Assembly (NCBI GenBank): GCA_018971835.1
Contig: JAGWZW010000023.1
Span: forward strand, 1-42,623
Direction of reading: 5' to 3'
DNA: 42,623 nucleotides
Origin: Alphaproteobacteria bacterium
GTDB lineage: Bacteria; Pseudomonadota; Alphaproteobacteria; Micropepsales; Micropepsaceae
The position numbers were made by a program, and so were the translations under genes. Position 1 is the stretch's first letter, and each line of letters begins with the position of its first letter. The notes beneath the pieces are model-generated. The model saw only the letters and a program-made list of their open reading frames with translations, made no database searches and had not been told where the DNA came from. Of this stretch, positions 16,570-23,908 are shown in pieces.

Positions 16570-16724
16570 CGCGGACCTCCTGGTGCCGTATGCCCTAATC
16601 CGGCGTACTGATTTCCGAGAAGACTTTACGCGACTGGGGGCCTGCCGGGTTGCGGCGTTTGTGCCGGGCGGCCGTCGCACCAACTCGGGCGCCCGCGCAT
16701 ATTCCTTGCTGCCCGAAGCCGGCT

Positions 16725-16773
16725 AAATGCCAAGCAAAACGGCCGGAGCTTGCGCCCCGGCCGTTCGGCATTT
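16725..16773 (-). terminator. Terminator of the rpsF-rpsR-rplI operon
   Basis: A perfect inner stem, AACGGCCGG (16738-16746) with CCGGCCGTT (16757-16765), is enclosed by AAATGCC (16725-16731) and GGCATTT (16767-16773). On the minus strand the inner stem is followed by a short T-run (CCGTTTTGC). It begins 20 bases after the rplI stop and isolates the ribosomal operon from the oxidoreductase gene. Confidence 0.7.
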
Positions 16774-16792
16774 CGTAACGGGAAGGCGAGGT

Positions 16793-17374
16793 TCAGGCCT
16801 CGGCCTCGGCTTCGCCCTCTTCGGGGGCGACACCTTCCTCGAACATTTCCTCGGCGGCAGCCTTGGCTTCGGCTTCCTCGGTCTTCTCGGCCAGCACGTC
16901 CTCGCCGCGGGCCTGGCGCTCGGCCTCGTCCTCGGTGCGGGCGACGTTGACCGTCACCGCCACGCGGACTTCCGGGTGCAGCACCACGTCCACCGGGAAC
17001 AGGCCGATGGTCTTGATCGCCTTGTCCAGCGGCACCTGGGTGCGATGGATGGTGAAACCGCCGGCGCAGATGACATCGGCGATGTCGCGCGGGGAAACCG
17101 AGCCATAAAGCTGGCCACGGTCGCCGGCTTGGCGGATCAGCATGAAGGCCTTGCCCGCGAGCTTTCCGGCCACGGCCTGGGCCTCGGCCTTGCGCTCCAG
17201 GTTGCGGGCTTCGAGTTGGGCCTTCTGGGTTTCGAAATATTTGCGGTTGGCGTCGGTGGCGCGCAGGGCCTTCTTCTTGGGCAGCAGGTAGTTGCGGGCG
17301 AAGCCGGGCTTCACCTTCACCTCGTCGCCCATCTGGCCGAGCTTTTCGACGCGTTCGAGCAGGATTACTTGCAT
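16793..17374 (-). CDS. rplI: 50S ribosomal protein L9
   Basis: L9 binds 23S rRNA near the L1 stalk and helps maintain reading frame. The N-terminal domain [33 protein letters not shown] is the family signature, followed by the long connecting helix and the C-terminal domain ([32 protein letters not shown]). At 193 residues it is longer than the usual 148-150. The extra part is a Glu/Ala-rich acidic tail from about residue 150 ([20 protein letters not shown] and on), a pattern seen in alphaproteobacterial L9. It follows rpsR by 10 bases, and a strong terminator follows. Confidence 0.97.
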   Translation of the reverse strand: MQVILLERVEKLGQMGDEVKVKPGFARNYLLPKKKALRATDANRKYFETQKAQLEARNLERKAEAQAVAGKLAGKAFMLIRQAGDRGQLYGSVSPRDIADVICAGGFTIHRTQVPLDKAIKTIGLFPVDVVLHPEVRVAVTVNVARTEDEAERQARGEDVLAEKTEEAEAKAAAEEMFEEGVAPEEGEAEAEA

Positions 17375-17384
17375 CGTCGCTCTC

Positions 17385-17624
17385 CTACTTCACGACGTAA
17401 GGCAGCAGCGCCATGAAGCGCGCGCGCTTGATGGCATTGGCCAGCAGGCGCTGCTTCTTGGTGGATACCGCGGTGATGCGGCTGGGCACGATCTTGCCGC
17501 GCTCGGAGATGAAGCGCTGCAGCAGCTTCACGTCCTTGTAGTCGATGCGCGGGGCATTGGCGCCGGAGAAGGGGCAGGTCTTCTTGCGGCGGAAGAACGG
17601 ACGGCGGGCACCGGCGTGGCTCAT
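17385..17624 (-). CDS. rpsR: 30S ribosomal protein S18
   Basis: S18 is a small 30S protein that binds 16S rRNA as a heterodimer with S6. The 79-residue sequence has the family core [35 protein letters not shown] and the basic C-terminal helix [13 protein letters not shown]. It carries only one cysteine (KTCPFSG), so it is not a four-cysteine zinc-type S18. Its ATG overlaps the rpsF stop by four bases, so S6 and S18 should be made in equal amounts. Confidence 0.97.
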   Translation of the reverse strand: MSHAGARRPFFRRKKTCPFSGANAPRIDYKDVKLLQRFISERGKIVPSRITAVSTKKQRLLANAIKRARFMALLPYVVK

Positions 17625-17998
17625 TGGGCGGCCTCCTCATTGGCGCCTTCGGCGCGGCGTTCGGCGCGATCATTGTCGCGCTCGCGGCGGACCTTGGTGG
17701 CGGACTGCTCGAACTGCTCCACCTTCACGGTGATGTAGCGCAGCACGTCTTCGTTGATCTTGAGCTGGCGTTCCAGCTCGAACACGGCCTTGGCGGGCGC
17801 GTTGATGTTGAGGAGCACGTAATGCCCCTTGCGGTTCTTCTTGATGCGGTAGGCCAGGCCCCTGAGGCCCCAGTATTCCTGCTTCTCGACCTTGCCGCCT
17901 TCGCTTTCGACGATGGTCTTGAGGTGGGTGGCGAGGGCGTCGACCGCCTGCGCGCTGATATCCTGGCGCGCGATCAGGAGATGCTCGTAGAGAGCCAT
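17621..17998 (-). CDS. rpsF: 30S ribosomal protein S6
   Basis: S6 is a primary partner of S18 in the 30S platform. Read from ATG 17998 it has 125 residues, starting [22 protein letters not shown] and containing [30 protein letters not shown], the standard S6 fold, with a charged C-terminal tail ([22 protein letters not shown]). The frame is open for 59 more codons upstream, but that part is leader RNA, not S6. AAGGGAAG lies about 6 bases before the ATG. A TTGCCG-17-TATATC promoter lies about 150 bases upstream. Confidence 0.97.
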   Translation of the reverse strand: MALYEHLLIARQDISAQAVDALATHLKTIVESEGGKVEKQEYWGLRGLAYRIKKNRKGHYVLLNINAPAKAVFELERQLKINEDVLRYITVKVEQFEQSATKVRRERDNDRAERRAEGANEEAAQ

Positions 17999-18072
17999 GA
18001 ACGCTTCCCTTGTTCCGGCTGCGGTGCGGCGGGCCGGGTGACGCCCTTTATCCGCATTGGCTCGCGAAGGAC

Positions 18073-18101
18073 GCCGGACCATCCGGCATGACCCCTGGTC
18101 C
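18073..18101 (-). promoter_or_regulatory. Structured rpsF leader with two exclusive hairpins
   Basis: In the transcribed leader of rpsF two stems compete for the same bases: GCCGGA/TCCGGC (18073-18078 with 18082-18087) and GGACCA/TGGTCC (18076-18081 with 18096-18101). The second places an unpaired CCG in its loop. Autoregulation of this operon by the S6:S18 complex through a CCG-containing leader structure is known in other bacteria, so this is a candidate site; the match to that motif is inference. Confidence 0.35.
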
Positions 18102-18146
18102 GACGACCCTAGGGCTCCCCGCGACCGCAGTCGCTCGAAGGCGGGC

Positions 18147-18175
18147 GATATAGCTGAAGGGGCAGCAGGCGGCAA
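18147..18175 (-). promoter_or_regulatory. Promoter of the rpsF-rpsR-rplI operon
   Basis: On the minus strand, TTGCCG (-35, 18170-18175) and TATATC (-10, 18147-18152) are separated by exactly 17 bases. Transcription would begin near 18140 and give a leader of about 140 bases before the rpsF ATG at 17998. Confidence 0.65.
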
Positions 18176-18203
18176 GTCGGAAGTAATTTTCTTCTTGACT
18201 CAA

Positions 18204-18225
18204 TATTTCACTATATAGGAAAATA
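18204..18225. promoter_or_regulatory. Palindromic operator, probably for the ArsR-type regulator
   Basis: A 22-base AT-rich imperfect palindrome has the core CTATATAG (18211-18218) with TATTT at the left end and AAATA at the right end; 18 of the 22 positions are symmetric. It lies 27 bases ahead of the VOC gene start in an otherwise GC-rich region, and the operon it precedes encodes an ArsR-family regulator. Autorepression is the likely role (inference). A TTGACT sits at 18195-18200 but no well-spaced -10 is clear. Confidence 0.6.
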
Positions 18226-18252
18226 AATTCGACCCAAGGAGGAGCACCGACC

Positions 18253-18714
18253 ATGCCCGACCAGACACAGCGCCCCGTGTTGACAACCGGCATTTACTAC
18301 CAGGATCCGCTCGCCGCTCTCGACTGGCTGGAAAAAGCCTTCGGCTTCGAGCGCGTCATGGTCATCACCGACCAGGACGGCAAGCTGGCCCATTCCGAGA
18401 TGCGCTTCGGAGATGGTCTCATCTATGTCGGCTCGCCATGGTCGGAGGCAATCGCCAGCCCGCGTTCCATCGGCGGGAAGTGCACGCAGACGGTCCATAT
18501 ACAGCTGAAGGGCGGGATCGACGGCCATTGTGCGCGGGCGCGCGAGGCGGGCGCGGAGATTATGCAGGAGCCAGAGGACCAGTTCTACGGCGACCGCACC
18601 TACCGCGCGCGCGATCCCGAAGGCCATGTCTGGACCTTCGGGCAGACGGTACGCGCCGTCACGCGTGAAGAGGCCGAGAAGGTGAGCGGGCTCAAGATCG
18701 AAGGCTGGGTGTGA
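18253..18714 (+). CDS. VOC family protein (glyoxalase/bleomycin resistance-like)
   Basis: This 153-residue protein belongs to the vicinal-oxygen-chelate fold, resembling PhnB/YdfO-type members. It shows the two beta-alpha-beta-beta-beta halves: GIYYQDPLAALDWLEKAFGFE, then VHIQLKGGIDGHCARAREAGAEIMQEPEDQFYGDRTYRARDPEGHVWTFGQ, the latter with the DPEGHxW motif that ends most VOC domains. An AAGGAGGA lies 11 bases upstream of the ATG. It is the first gene of an overlapping operon with the ArsR-type regulator and an SRPBCC protein, and a strong palindrome precedes it. VOC-ArsR-AHSA1 trios are common, but the natural substrate here is unknown. Confidence 0.85.
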   Translation: MPDQTQRPVLTTGIYYQDPLAALDWLEKAFGFERVMVITDQDGKLAHSEMRFGDGLIYVGSPWSEAIASPRSIGGKCTQTVHIQLKGGIDGHCARAREAGAEIMQEPEDQFYGDRTYRARDPEGHVWTFGQTVRAVTREEAEKVSGLKIEGWV

Positions 18715-19037
18715 GCGCGGGCCTCGATCGTACGCTGGCCGCGCTCGCCGATCCGCATCGGCGCCGCATCGTCGAACTGCTGCGCGAGCAGCCCCGGCGC
18801 GCGGGCGAACTGTCCCGCGCGCTGCGGCTCAACCCCTCGGCGCTGAGCCGCCATCTGCGCACGCTGAAGGCCGGCGGCCTGATCGAGGAAGCCCACCCCG
18901 CATTCGATGCGCGGGTGCGCGTCTACAGCCTCAAATCCGGCGCGATGGCTGAACTCAAGGACTGGCTCGCCGTCACCGAACAACTGTGGAGCAATCAGCT
19001 CGGCGCCTTCAAGGCGCATCTGGAGCGTCAGGCATGA
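18711..19037 (+). CDS. ArsR-family winged-helix transcriptional regulator
   Basis: This small 108-residue DNA-binding protein has a classic ArsR winged helix: ALADPHRRRIVELLREQPRRAGELSRALRLNPSALSRHLRTLKAGGLIEE, with the recognition helix at PSALSRHLRTL. It contains no cysteine, so it cannot sense metal through thiolates as ArsR or SmtB do, and it probably responds to a small organic ligand or to a partner protein. It starts at GTG 18711, overlapping the VOC stop as GTGA, and its end overlaps the next gene as ATGA. The palindrome at 18204-18225 is its most likely target. Confidence 0.88.
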   Translation: MSAGLDRTLAALADPHRRRIVELLREQPRRAGELSRALRLNPSALSRHLRTLKAGGLIEEAHPAFDARVRVYSLKSGAMAELKDWLAVTEQLWSNQLGAFKAHLERQA

Positions 19038-19516
19038 CCTCCAGCGTCCTGGTTTCGTTGCGCGTGGCTGGCACTGCAGAGCGGGCATTCGCTGTCTTCA
19101 CGGAAGAGATCGGCCGGTGGTGGCAGCCCAATATCCTCTTCCAGTTCACGTCGCGCGCGCCGGGCGTGCTGGCATTCGAGGCCAGGCTCGGCGGCGCTTT
19201 CCTTGAAACTTTCCCGGATGGACAGGTGTTCGAGATCGGGCGGATCACCGCGTGGGAGCCGGGCGTGCGCCTCGCCTTCACCTGGCGGCAGGCCAGCTTT
19301 GCCCCCGGCCAGAAGACTGATGTCGAGGTGCGCTTTGAGCCGGTAGGGACGGAGACGCGCGTGACCGTCGAGCATCGTAGCTGGGAGAGCATCCCGCAGG
19401 ACCACGTCGCCCGTCACAGGTTTCCAGACGCTATCTTTCTTCAGCGCCACGGCGAATGGTGGCAGGCCCTGCTGCGAGCTTACCGGATGCAGATACTGGG
19501 GGAGGATGAGCCCTGA
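19034..19516 (+). CDS. SRPBCC/AHSA1 family protein
   Basis: This 160-residue START/Bet v1-like protein has a hydrophobic cavity fold. Family features are the opening VSLRVAGTAERAFAVFTEEIGRWW, LGGAFLETFPDGQVFEIGRITAWEPGVRLAFTWR, and the strand VEVRFEPVGTETRVTVEHRSWE. ATG 19034 overlaps the regulator's stop; a more upstream ATG at 18986 would overlap the regulator gene heavily and is not preferred. Proteins of this type often sit in ArsR operons and may bind or modify small hydrophobic molecules. The gene ends inside a 12-base tandem duplication and is followed by a strong terminator. Confidence 0.85.
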   Translation: MTSSVLVSLRVAGTAERAFAVFTEEIGRWWQPNILFQFTSRAPGVLAFEARLGGAFLETFPDGQVFEIGRITAWEPGVRLAFTWRQASFAPGQKTDVEVRFEPVGTETRVTVEHRSWESIPQDHVARHRFPDAIFLQRHGEWWQALLRAYRMQILGEDEP

Positions 19517-19535
19517 CCAGACACCTGACCAGACA
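19512..19535. repeat. Perfect 12-base tandem duplication over the stop codon
   Basis: CCTGACCAGACA occurs twice in a row (19512-19523 and 19524-19535). The first copy contains the TGA stop of the SRPBCC gene. This looks like a recent replication-slippage duplication, and it does not alter the encoded protein. Confidence 0.8.
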
Positions 19536-19574
19536 AAGGGCGCTGTCGCGGAAGGCAGCGCCCTTGTGCTTTTT
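19536..19574 (+). terminator. Intrinsic terminator of the VOC-ArsR-SRPBCC operon
   Basis: AAGGGCGCTG (19536-19545) pairs perfectly with CAGCGCCCTT (19556-19565) around a 10-base loop, followed after four bases by five T (19570-19574). This is the best Rho-independent terminator in the window. Confidence 0.85.
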
Positions 19575-19837
19575 ACGGCCCTGGCAGCCGCCACGCAGGC
19601 GTGATCTGCATCTTTGGGCCGACCGGCCCGATGGGTCGGGCCCGTCTTATTGTCCGTGGCCGGTCTGGAAGGATCCCCTTCGGGAGCGGCTGGACAAACA
19701 AACTATCCTCCCGCACGCGCTTTCCGTCAAGAAAACTTCGCGCCGCGCCCTTACGCAGAAATCCTTATTTACGTGGGTTTAGGACCACTTTCCGCGCAGA
19801 TTTTTCTGCGTAGGCGCGCACATGCGCCGCGCTATCA
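19575..19837. other. Non-coding stretch upstream of hemN
   Basis: No gene is supported here; the short open frames have no recognisable sequence. It holds two further hairpins: GGCCCGA/TCGGGCC (19625-19642, 4-base loop) and CGCAGA/TCTGCG (19795-19810, loop TTTT). The hemN promoter should lie at the right end, near the FNR-like box. Confidence 0.4.
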
Positions 19838-19851
19838 TTGCGCGATATCAA
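19838..19851. promoter_or_regulatory. Candidate FNR/FixK-type box upstream of hemN
   Basis: TTGCGCGATATCAA fits the TTGAT-N4-ATCAA consensus with a perfect right half and a 3-of-5 left half. Its centre lies 53 bases before ATG 19898. If it activates from about -41.5, transcription would start near 19886, just ahead of the gene. Anaerobic control of hemN by FNR-type proteins is well known, so the location is plausible. Confidence 0.45.
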
Positions 19852-19897
19852 AGACGCAGAAGCCCACCACCTCTATCGGAAAATCGTGACCACTGTT

Positions 19898-21268
19898 ATG
19901 ACCGGAACCATGACCCAGCCTCTGCTGAAGCGTACCGACCTGCTGGAAGCGCGCGTGCCGCGCTACACCTCCTATCCCACTGCGCCGCACTTCCATCCGG
20001 GCGTGACGGGCGAGGCGTTCGGCGAGTGGCTGGCACACCTGCCCGAAGGCATTCCACTGTCGCTCTATCTGCATGTGCCGTTCTGCGACACGCTGTGCTG
20101 GTTTTGCGGCTGTCACACCAAGATCGTGAACACCTATTCGCCGCTCACCAGCTATCTGGGCTATCTCGCCAAAGAGATTGACCTGGTGGCGGAGATCGTC
20201 GGCCCCGGCCATCCCGTCAGCCATGTGCATTGGGGCGGCGGCTCGCCCACCATGCTGACGCCGGACGATGTGAAGAAGCTGGCGGCGCGGTTGCGCTCGC
20301 GTTTCACCTTTGCATCCGATGCCGAGTTCGCCATCGAGATCGACCCGCGCGGCCTCGCCGACGAGATGATCGCGGCGCTGGCCGAAGCGGGCGTCAACCG
20401 CGCCAGCATCGGCGTGCAGGATTGCGACGAGCAGGTGCAGAAGGCCATCAACCGCATCCAGCCTTTCGAGGTGACGGATAGCGCAGTCAAGCGCCTGCGC
20501 GCGGCCGGTATCGAGGCGCTCAACATCGATCTCATCTACGGATTGCCCTATCAGACCGAAGCGCGGATCGCCCGCACCATCGAACTGGCCATGAGCCTGG
20601 AGCCGAACCGCTTTGCCGTGTTCGGCTACGCCCATGTGCCGCATTTCAAGAAACACCAGAACCTGATCCCGACGGAGTCGCTGCCCAATGCCGAGGAGCG
20701 GCTGGCACAGTGCGAACTGGCGCATGAGATACTGGGATCCAGCGGCTATACCGCCATCGGCCTCGACCATTTTGCGCGGCCGGACGACACGCTCGCCGTG
20801 GCACAGCGCGAGGGACGGCTGGCGCGCAACTTCCAGGGTTACACCACTGACAGCGCGCCCGCGCTGATCGGACTGGGCGCTTCCTCCATCAGCGCGCTGC
20901 CGCAAGGCTATGTGCAGAACCTGACGGAGGTGCCGGAATGGCGAAAGGCACTCGGCGAAGGCCGGCTGCCGGTGGCGCGCGGCATTGCCCTCAGCGATGA
21001 CGACCGCCTGCGCCGCACCATCATCGAGCGGCTGATGTGCGACCTCGAAGTGAACCTCGATGCGATCGCCGCGCCGTTCGGCAAGGGCGCGCGGGATTTC
21101 GCAGACGAACTGAAGGCCCTTGAACCCCTGGCGGCACAGGGACTGGTGGCGCGTGACGGCGGACGGCTTTCGGTTCCAGCGTCCGCCCGCACGGCGATCC
21201 GTCTCGTCGCCGCGGCGTTCGATACCTATCTGGCCAAGAGCAACGCGGTCCACGCGCCCGCCGTTTAG
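19898..21268 (+). CDS. hemN: Oxygen-independent coproporphyrinogen III dehydrogenase
   Basis: HemN is a radical-SAM enzyme that converts coproporphyrinogen III to protoporphyrinogen IX without oxygen, in haem synthesis. Read from ATG 19898 it has 456 residues, close to E. coli HemN (457). It has the family opening VPRYTSYPTAPHFH and the cluster motif C63-x3-C67-x2-C70 with an extra C72 (FCDTLCWFCGC). Next come the SAM-region glycines WGGGSPTML and the C-terminal domain. ATG 19910 is an alternative start (452 residues), and neither has a strong ribosome-binding site. It converges with the Crp/Fnr-family gene, the two stop codons overlapping. Confidence 0.95.
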   Translation: MTGTMTQPLLKRTDLLEARVPRYTSYPTAPHFHPGVTGEAFGEWLAHLPEGIPLSLYLHVPFCDTLCWFCGCHTKIVNTYSPLTSYLGYLAKEIDLVAEIVGPGHPVSHVHWGGGSPTMLTPDDVKKLAARLRSRFTFASDAEFAIEIDPRGLADEMIAALAEAGVNRASIGVQDCDEQVQKAINRIQPFEVTDSAVKRLRAAGIEALNIDLIYGLPYQTEARIARTIELAMSLEPNRFAVFGYAHVPHFKKHQNLIPTESLPNAEERLAQCELAHEILGSSGYTAIGLDHFARPDDTLAVAQREGRLARNFQGYTTDSAPALIGLGASSISALPQGYVQNLTEVPEWRKALGEGRLPVARGIALSDDDRLRRTIIERLMCDLEVNLDAIAAPFGKGARDFADELKALEPLAAQGLVARDGGRLSVPASARTAIRLVAAAFDTYLAKSNAVHAPAV

Positions 21269-21930
21269 ATGTTGGCGTGAGCTTTGAGCCGGACGCGATC
21301 TTTCACCACGATGGCGCGGTATGCGAGGGCAACGATGCCGTCCTCTTCCAGCGCGCGCAGGTGCGCGTTCACGGTCTTGCGCGACAGGCCGGTCAGTTCG
21401 GCGAGTTGGGATTGCGTCACGCGCACGCGCGGCCCGGCGCCCGACAGCATGACCAGCCGCGCCGCCACGCGGGCGGGCGGCGGCAGATGGATCATCGCCC
21501 CGGCGAGCGCCAGCGCGTTGGCCAGCTGGCCGTAGAGCAGTTCGGTGAAGCTGCGCCAAACGTCGGCTTCGCTGCGCGCGATTTCGGCCAGCGCATGATC
21601 GGGCACATGCAGCAGGACGGAACGCTCGCCGGCGATGGCGGTGACGAGGCGCGGGCCGCCGCCGAAGCGCGCCGCCTGCCCGAACAATTGGCCGGCCTGC
21701 ACGATCTCGATCAGCACCTCGGCGTCGCCGGTCGCCAGCATCAGATGGGCCGAGCCTTCCACGACGCCATAGAGCCCGTTCAGAGCGTCGCCGGTGCCGT
21801 AAATCCATTGTCCGGCTTCGACTTGGCTGATCTGGGCGCGTGCCAGAAGGGCCCGGCGCAGGGCCGCCGGCTGGCGCGCGAACCAGCCGTCGCGGGCGAG
21901 GATTTTTTCGGCACGGCCGCTATCGATCAT
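21265..21930 (-). CDS. Crp/Fnr-family transcriptional regulator without cysteines
   Basis: The 221-residue protein has an N-terminal cyclic-nucleotide-binding-type beta-barrel (QWIYGTGDALNGLYGVVEGSAHLM, then GQLFGQAARFGGGPRL), a dimerisation helix, and a C-terminal winged helix (VTQSQLAELTGLSRKTVNAHLRALEEDGIV). It contains no cysteine, so it cannot carry the oxygen-sensing [4Fe-4S] cluster of FNR; its signal is unknown. ATG 21930 is chosen over TTG 21957, because the longer form would run through a strong palindrome. That palindrome (21938-21959) starts 7 bases upstream of the ATG and suggests autoregulation and control of the divergent alkyl sulfatase gene. Confidence 0.88.
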   Translation of the reverse strand: MIDSGRAEKILARDGWFARQPAALRRALLARAQISQVEAGQWIYGTGDALNGLYGVVEGSAHLMLATGDAEVLIEIVQAGQLFGQAARFGGGPRLVTAIAGERSVLLHVPDHALAEIARSEADVWRSFTELLYGQLANALALAGAMIHLPPPARVAARLVMLSGAGPRVRVTQSQLAELTGLSRKTVNAHLRALEEDGIVALAYRAIVVKDRVRLKAHANI

Positions 21931-21937
21931 CCGCAAA

Positions 21938-21959
21938 GATTGTAACGATCGTAGCAATC
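21938..21959. promoter_or_regulatory. 22-base palindromic operator between the Crp/Fnr-type regulator and the alkyl sulfatase
   Basis: GATTG (21938-21942) and CAATC (21955-21959) flank the core ACGATCGT (21945-21952); 18 of the 22 positions are symmetric. It sits 7 bases upstream of the regulator's ATG and 54 bases before the alkyl sulfatase ATG. Its spacing and TTG...CAA half-sites fit Crp/Fnr dimers. Control of both divergent genes by the neighbouring regulator is inference. Confidence 0.6.
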
Positions 21960-22013
21960 ATGCAAGCGCGGCTCGCTTAGTCTCGATGGGTCAGGTTCAG
22001 GGAACGGAGCACG

Positions 22014-23876
22014 ATGAACAACATGGACGATGTCGTCCGGCTGGTGGCCGAGGACGACCGAAAGGATTTCGATTTCGCCAACCGTGGCTTCATCGCCACG
22101 CGCAAGGATCCGAAGATCATGCGCGAGGACGGCCGCACGGCTTTCGATCTTTCCTCCTATGGCTTTCTCGAAAAGGGCGCGGCGCCGGAGAGCGCCAACC
22201 CCAGCCTGTGGCGGCAGGCGCAGATCCTGACCAAGCATGGCCTCTTCAAGGTGGCCGAGCGCATCTATCAGGTGCGCGGCTTCGATGTTTCGACAGTGTC
22301 CTTTATCGACGCGGGGGCGGGCTGGATCGTGGTCGATCCGCTGACCACCGTGGAGGTGGCCCGCGCCGCGCTCGATCTGGTGCGCGAGCATGTGGCCTGC
22401 AAGCCGGTGCTGGCGGTGATCTATTCGCACAGCCATGTCGATCATTACGGCGGCGTCGGCGGGATCACGAACGCGGCCGATGTGGCGGCCGGCAAGGTCA
22501 GGGTGATCGCGCCGGAAGGGTTTCTGGAGCACGCCGTTTCCGAGAACATCATCGCGGGCCCGGCCATGATGCGGCGGGCGCGCTTCCAGTTCGGCATCAC
22601 GCTGCCGCGCTCGGCCGAAGGCGAGATGACCTCGGGCCTCGGGCCTTGCCCGTCGCTGGGGTCGATCTCGCTGATCGCGCCGACCGATCTGATCACGCAT
22701 ACCGGACAGGAGATCACCGTGGGCGATATGACGCTGGTGTTCCAGCTCACGCCCGGCACCGAAGCACCTGCGGAGATGAATTTCTACCTGCCCTCCATGC
22801 GTGCCGTGTTCATGGCGGAGAACGCCAATCTCACCATGCACAATTTGCTGCCGGCGCGCGGCGCGCTGGTGCGCGATGCCAAGGCCTGGGCCGATTACCT
22901 CACCGAGTCCATCCGACTCTTCGGTGACAAGAGCGAGGTGATGTTCGCCGCCCACGGCATTCCGCGCTTCGGGCAGGGCGAGATCGTGGCGTTTCTTTCG
23001 AGCCACCGCGACGCCTACAAATTCCTGCACGATCAGACGGTGCGTTTGATGAATTCGGGCCTCACCTCCACCGAGATCGCCGAGGTATTGGAGCTGCCGC
23101 AGGTGCTGGCGAAGCAATGGTTCAACCGCGGCTATTACGGCACCATGAGCCACAATTCGAAGGCCATCTATCAGCGTTATCTCGGCTGGTACGACGCCAA
23201 TCCGGCCAACCTCAATCCGCTGCCGCCTGAGCCTGCGGCGAAGAAATACGTCGCCGTCATGGGCGGCGCCGGCAAGGTGATGGCCGAAGCCGAAAGCGCC
23301 GTAAAGGCGGGCGAGCTGCGCTGGGCGGCAACGCTGCTCAACCACCTGGTCTTTGCCGACGAGCACAACATGGCAGCGCGCAACCTGCTGGCCGACGTCT
23401 ATACCAGGATGGGTTTTGAAGCCGAGGCCGGCACCTGGCGCAACATCTATCTCACCGGGGCGCAGGAACTGCGTGACGGGCCGGTTCAGCTGCCGCCCGG
23501 TGGCTTCAATCCCGATGTGCTGGCGGCGACCACCACCGCGATGGTGCTGGATTTCGCCGCCGTACGCGTCAATCCCGAGAAGGCCGCAGCTCAATCGTTC
23601 AAGATCAATATCGAACTGGCCGATCGTGGCGAGCGGCATCTGCTCACCGTCGGCAACGGCGTGCTGGTGCATGAAGAGGGCGTCAGCGATCCCAAGGCGG
23701 ACCTCAGCCTCGGCATGAAGCGGCCGGACCTGCTGATGAGCCTGTTCCTCGGCCTGCCGCTGGCCCCGCGCATCGAATCGGGCGACGTGACGGCGAAAGG
23801 CGATGTCGCGCTTTATGCCGCGCTGGTGGAGATGATCGAGCCCTTGTCGCTCAATTTTCCCATCGTCACGCCGTAA
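22014..23876 (+). CDS. Alkyl sulfatase (metallo-beta-lactamase type, SdsA-like)
   Basis: This family hydrolyses primary or secondary alkyl sulfates, such as dodecyl sulfate, to alcohol and sulfate using two zinc ions. The 620-residue protein has the metal motif H139-S-H141-V-D143-H144, then the conserved TPGTEAPAEMNFYLP and FMAENANLTMHNLLP segments with the ligand glutamates, and FAAHGIPRFG with a further histidine. The dimerisation domain (about 370-480) and a C-terminal SCP2-like domain follow. There is no N-terminal signal peptide, unlike secreted SdsA1, so it should be cytoplasmic and need substrate uptake. CGGAG precedes the ATG by 5 bases. An MFS carrier follows. Confidence 0.88.
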   Translation: MNNMDDVVRLVAEDDRKDFDFANRGFIATRKDPKIMREDGRTAFDLSSYGFLEKGAAPESANPSLWRQAQILTKHGLFKVAERIYQVRGFDVSTVSFIDAGAGWIVVDPLTTVEVARAALDLVREHVACKPVLAVIYSHSHVDHYGGVGGITNAADVAAGKVRVIAPEGFLEHAVSENIIAGPAMMRRARFQFGITLPRSAEGEMTSGLGPCPSLGSISLIAPTDLITHTGQEITVGDMTLVFQLTPGTEAPAEMNFYLPSMRAVFMAENANLTMHNLLPARGALVRDAKAWADYLTESIRLFGDKSEVMFAAHGIPRFGQGEIVAFLSSHRDAYKFLHDQTVRLMNSGLTSTEIAEVLELPQVLAKQWFNRGYYGTMSHNSKAIYQRYLGWYDANPANLNPLPPEPAAKKYVAVMGGAGKVMAEAESAVKAGELRWAATLLNHLVFADEHNMAARNLLADVYTRMGFEAEAGTWRNIYLTGAQELRDGPVQLPPGGFNPDVLAATTTAMVLDFAAVRVNPEKAAAQSFKINIELADRGERHLLTVGNGVLVHEEGVSDPKADLSLGMKRPDLLMSLFLGLPLAPRIESGDVTAKGDVALYAALVEMIEPLSLNFPIVTP

Positions 23877-23908
23877 GCCTGTTTGCTTCCTCGTCCTGCC
23901 GTGCATAG

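Noticed and set aside
19625..19642. GGCCCGA/TCGGGCC hairpin as a terminator
   Set aside because: No T-run follows and the preceding operon already has a better terminator at 19536-19574.
19564..19889. Several overlapping short frames upstream of hemN
   Set aside because: None has a ribosome-binding site or recognisable sequence, and the region contains hairpins and a likely promoter.
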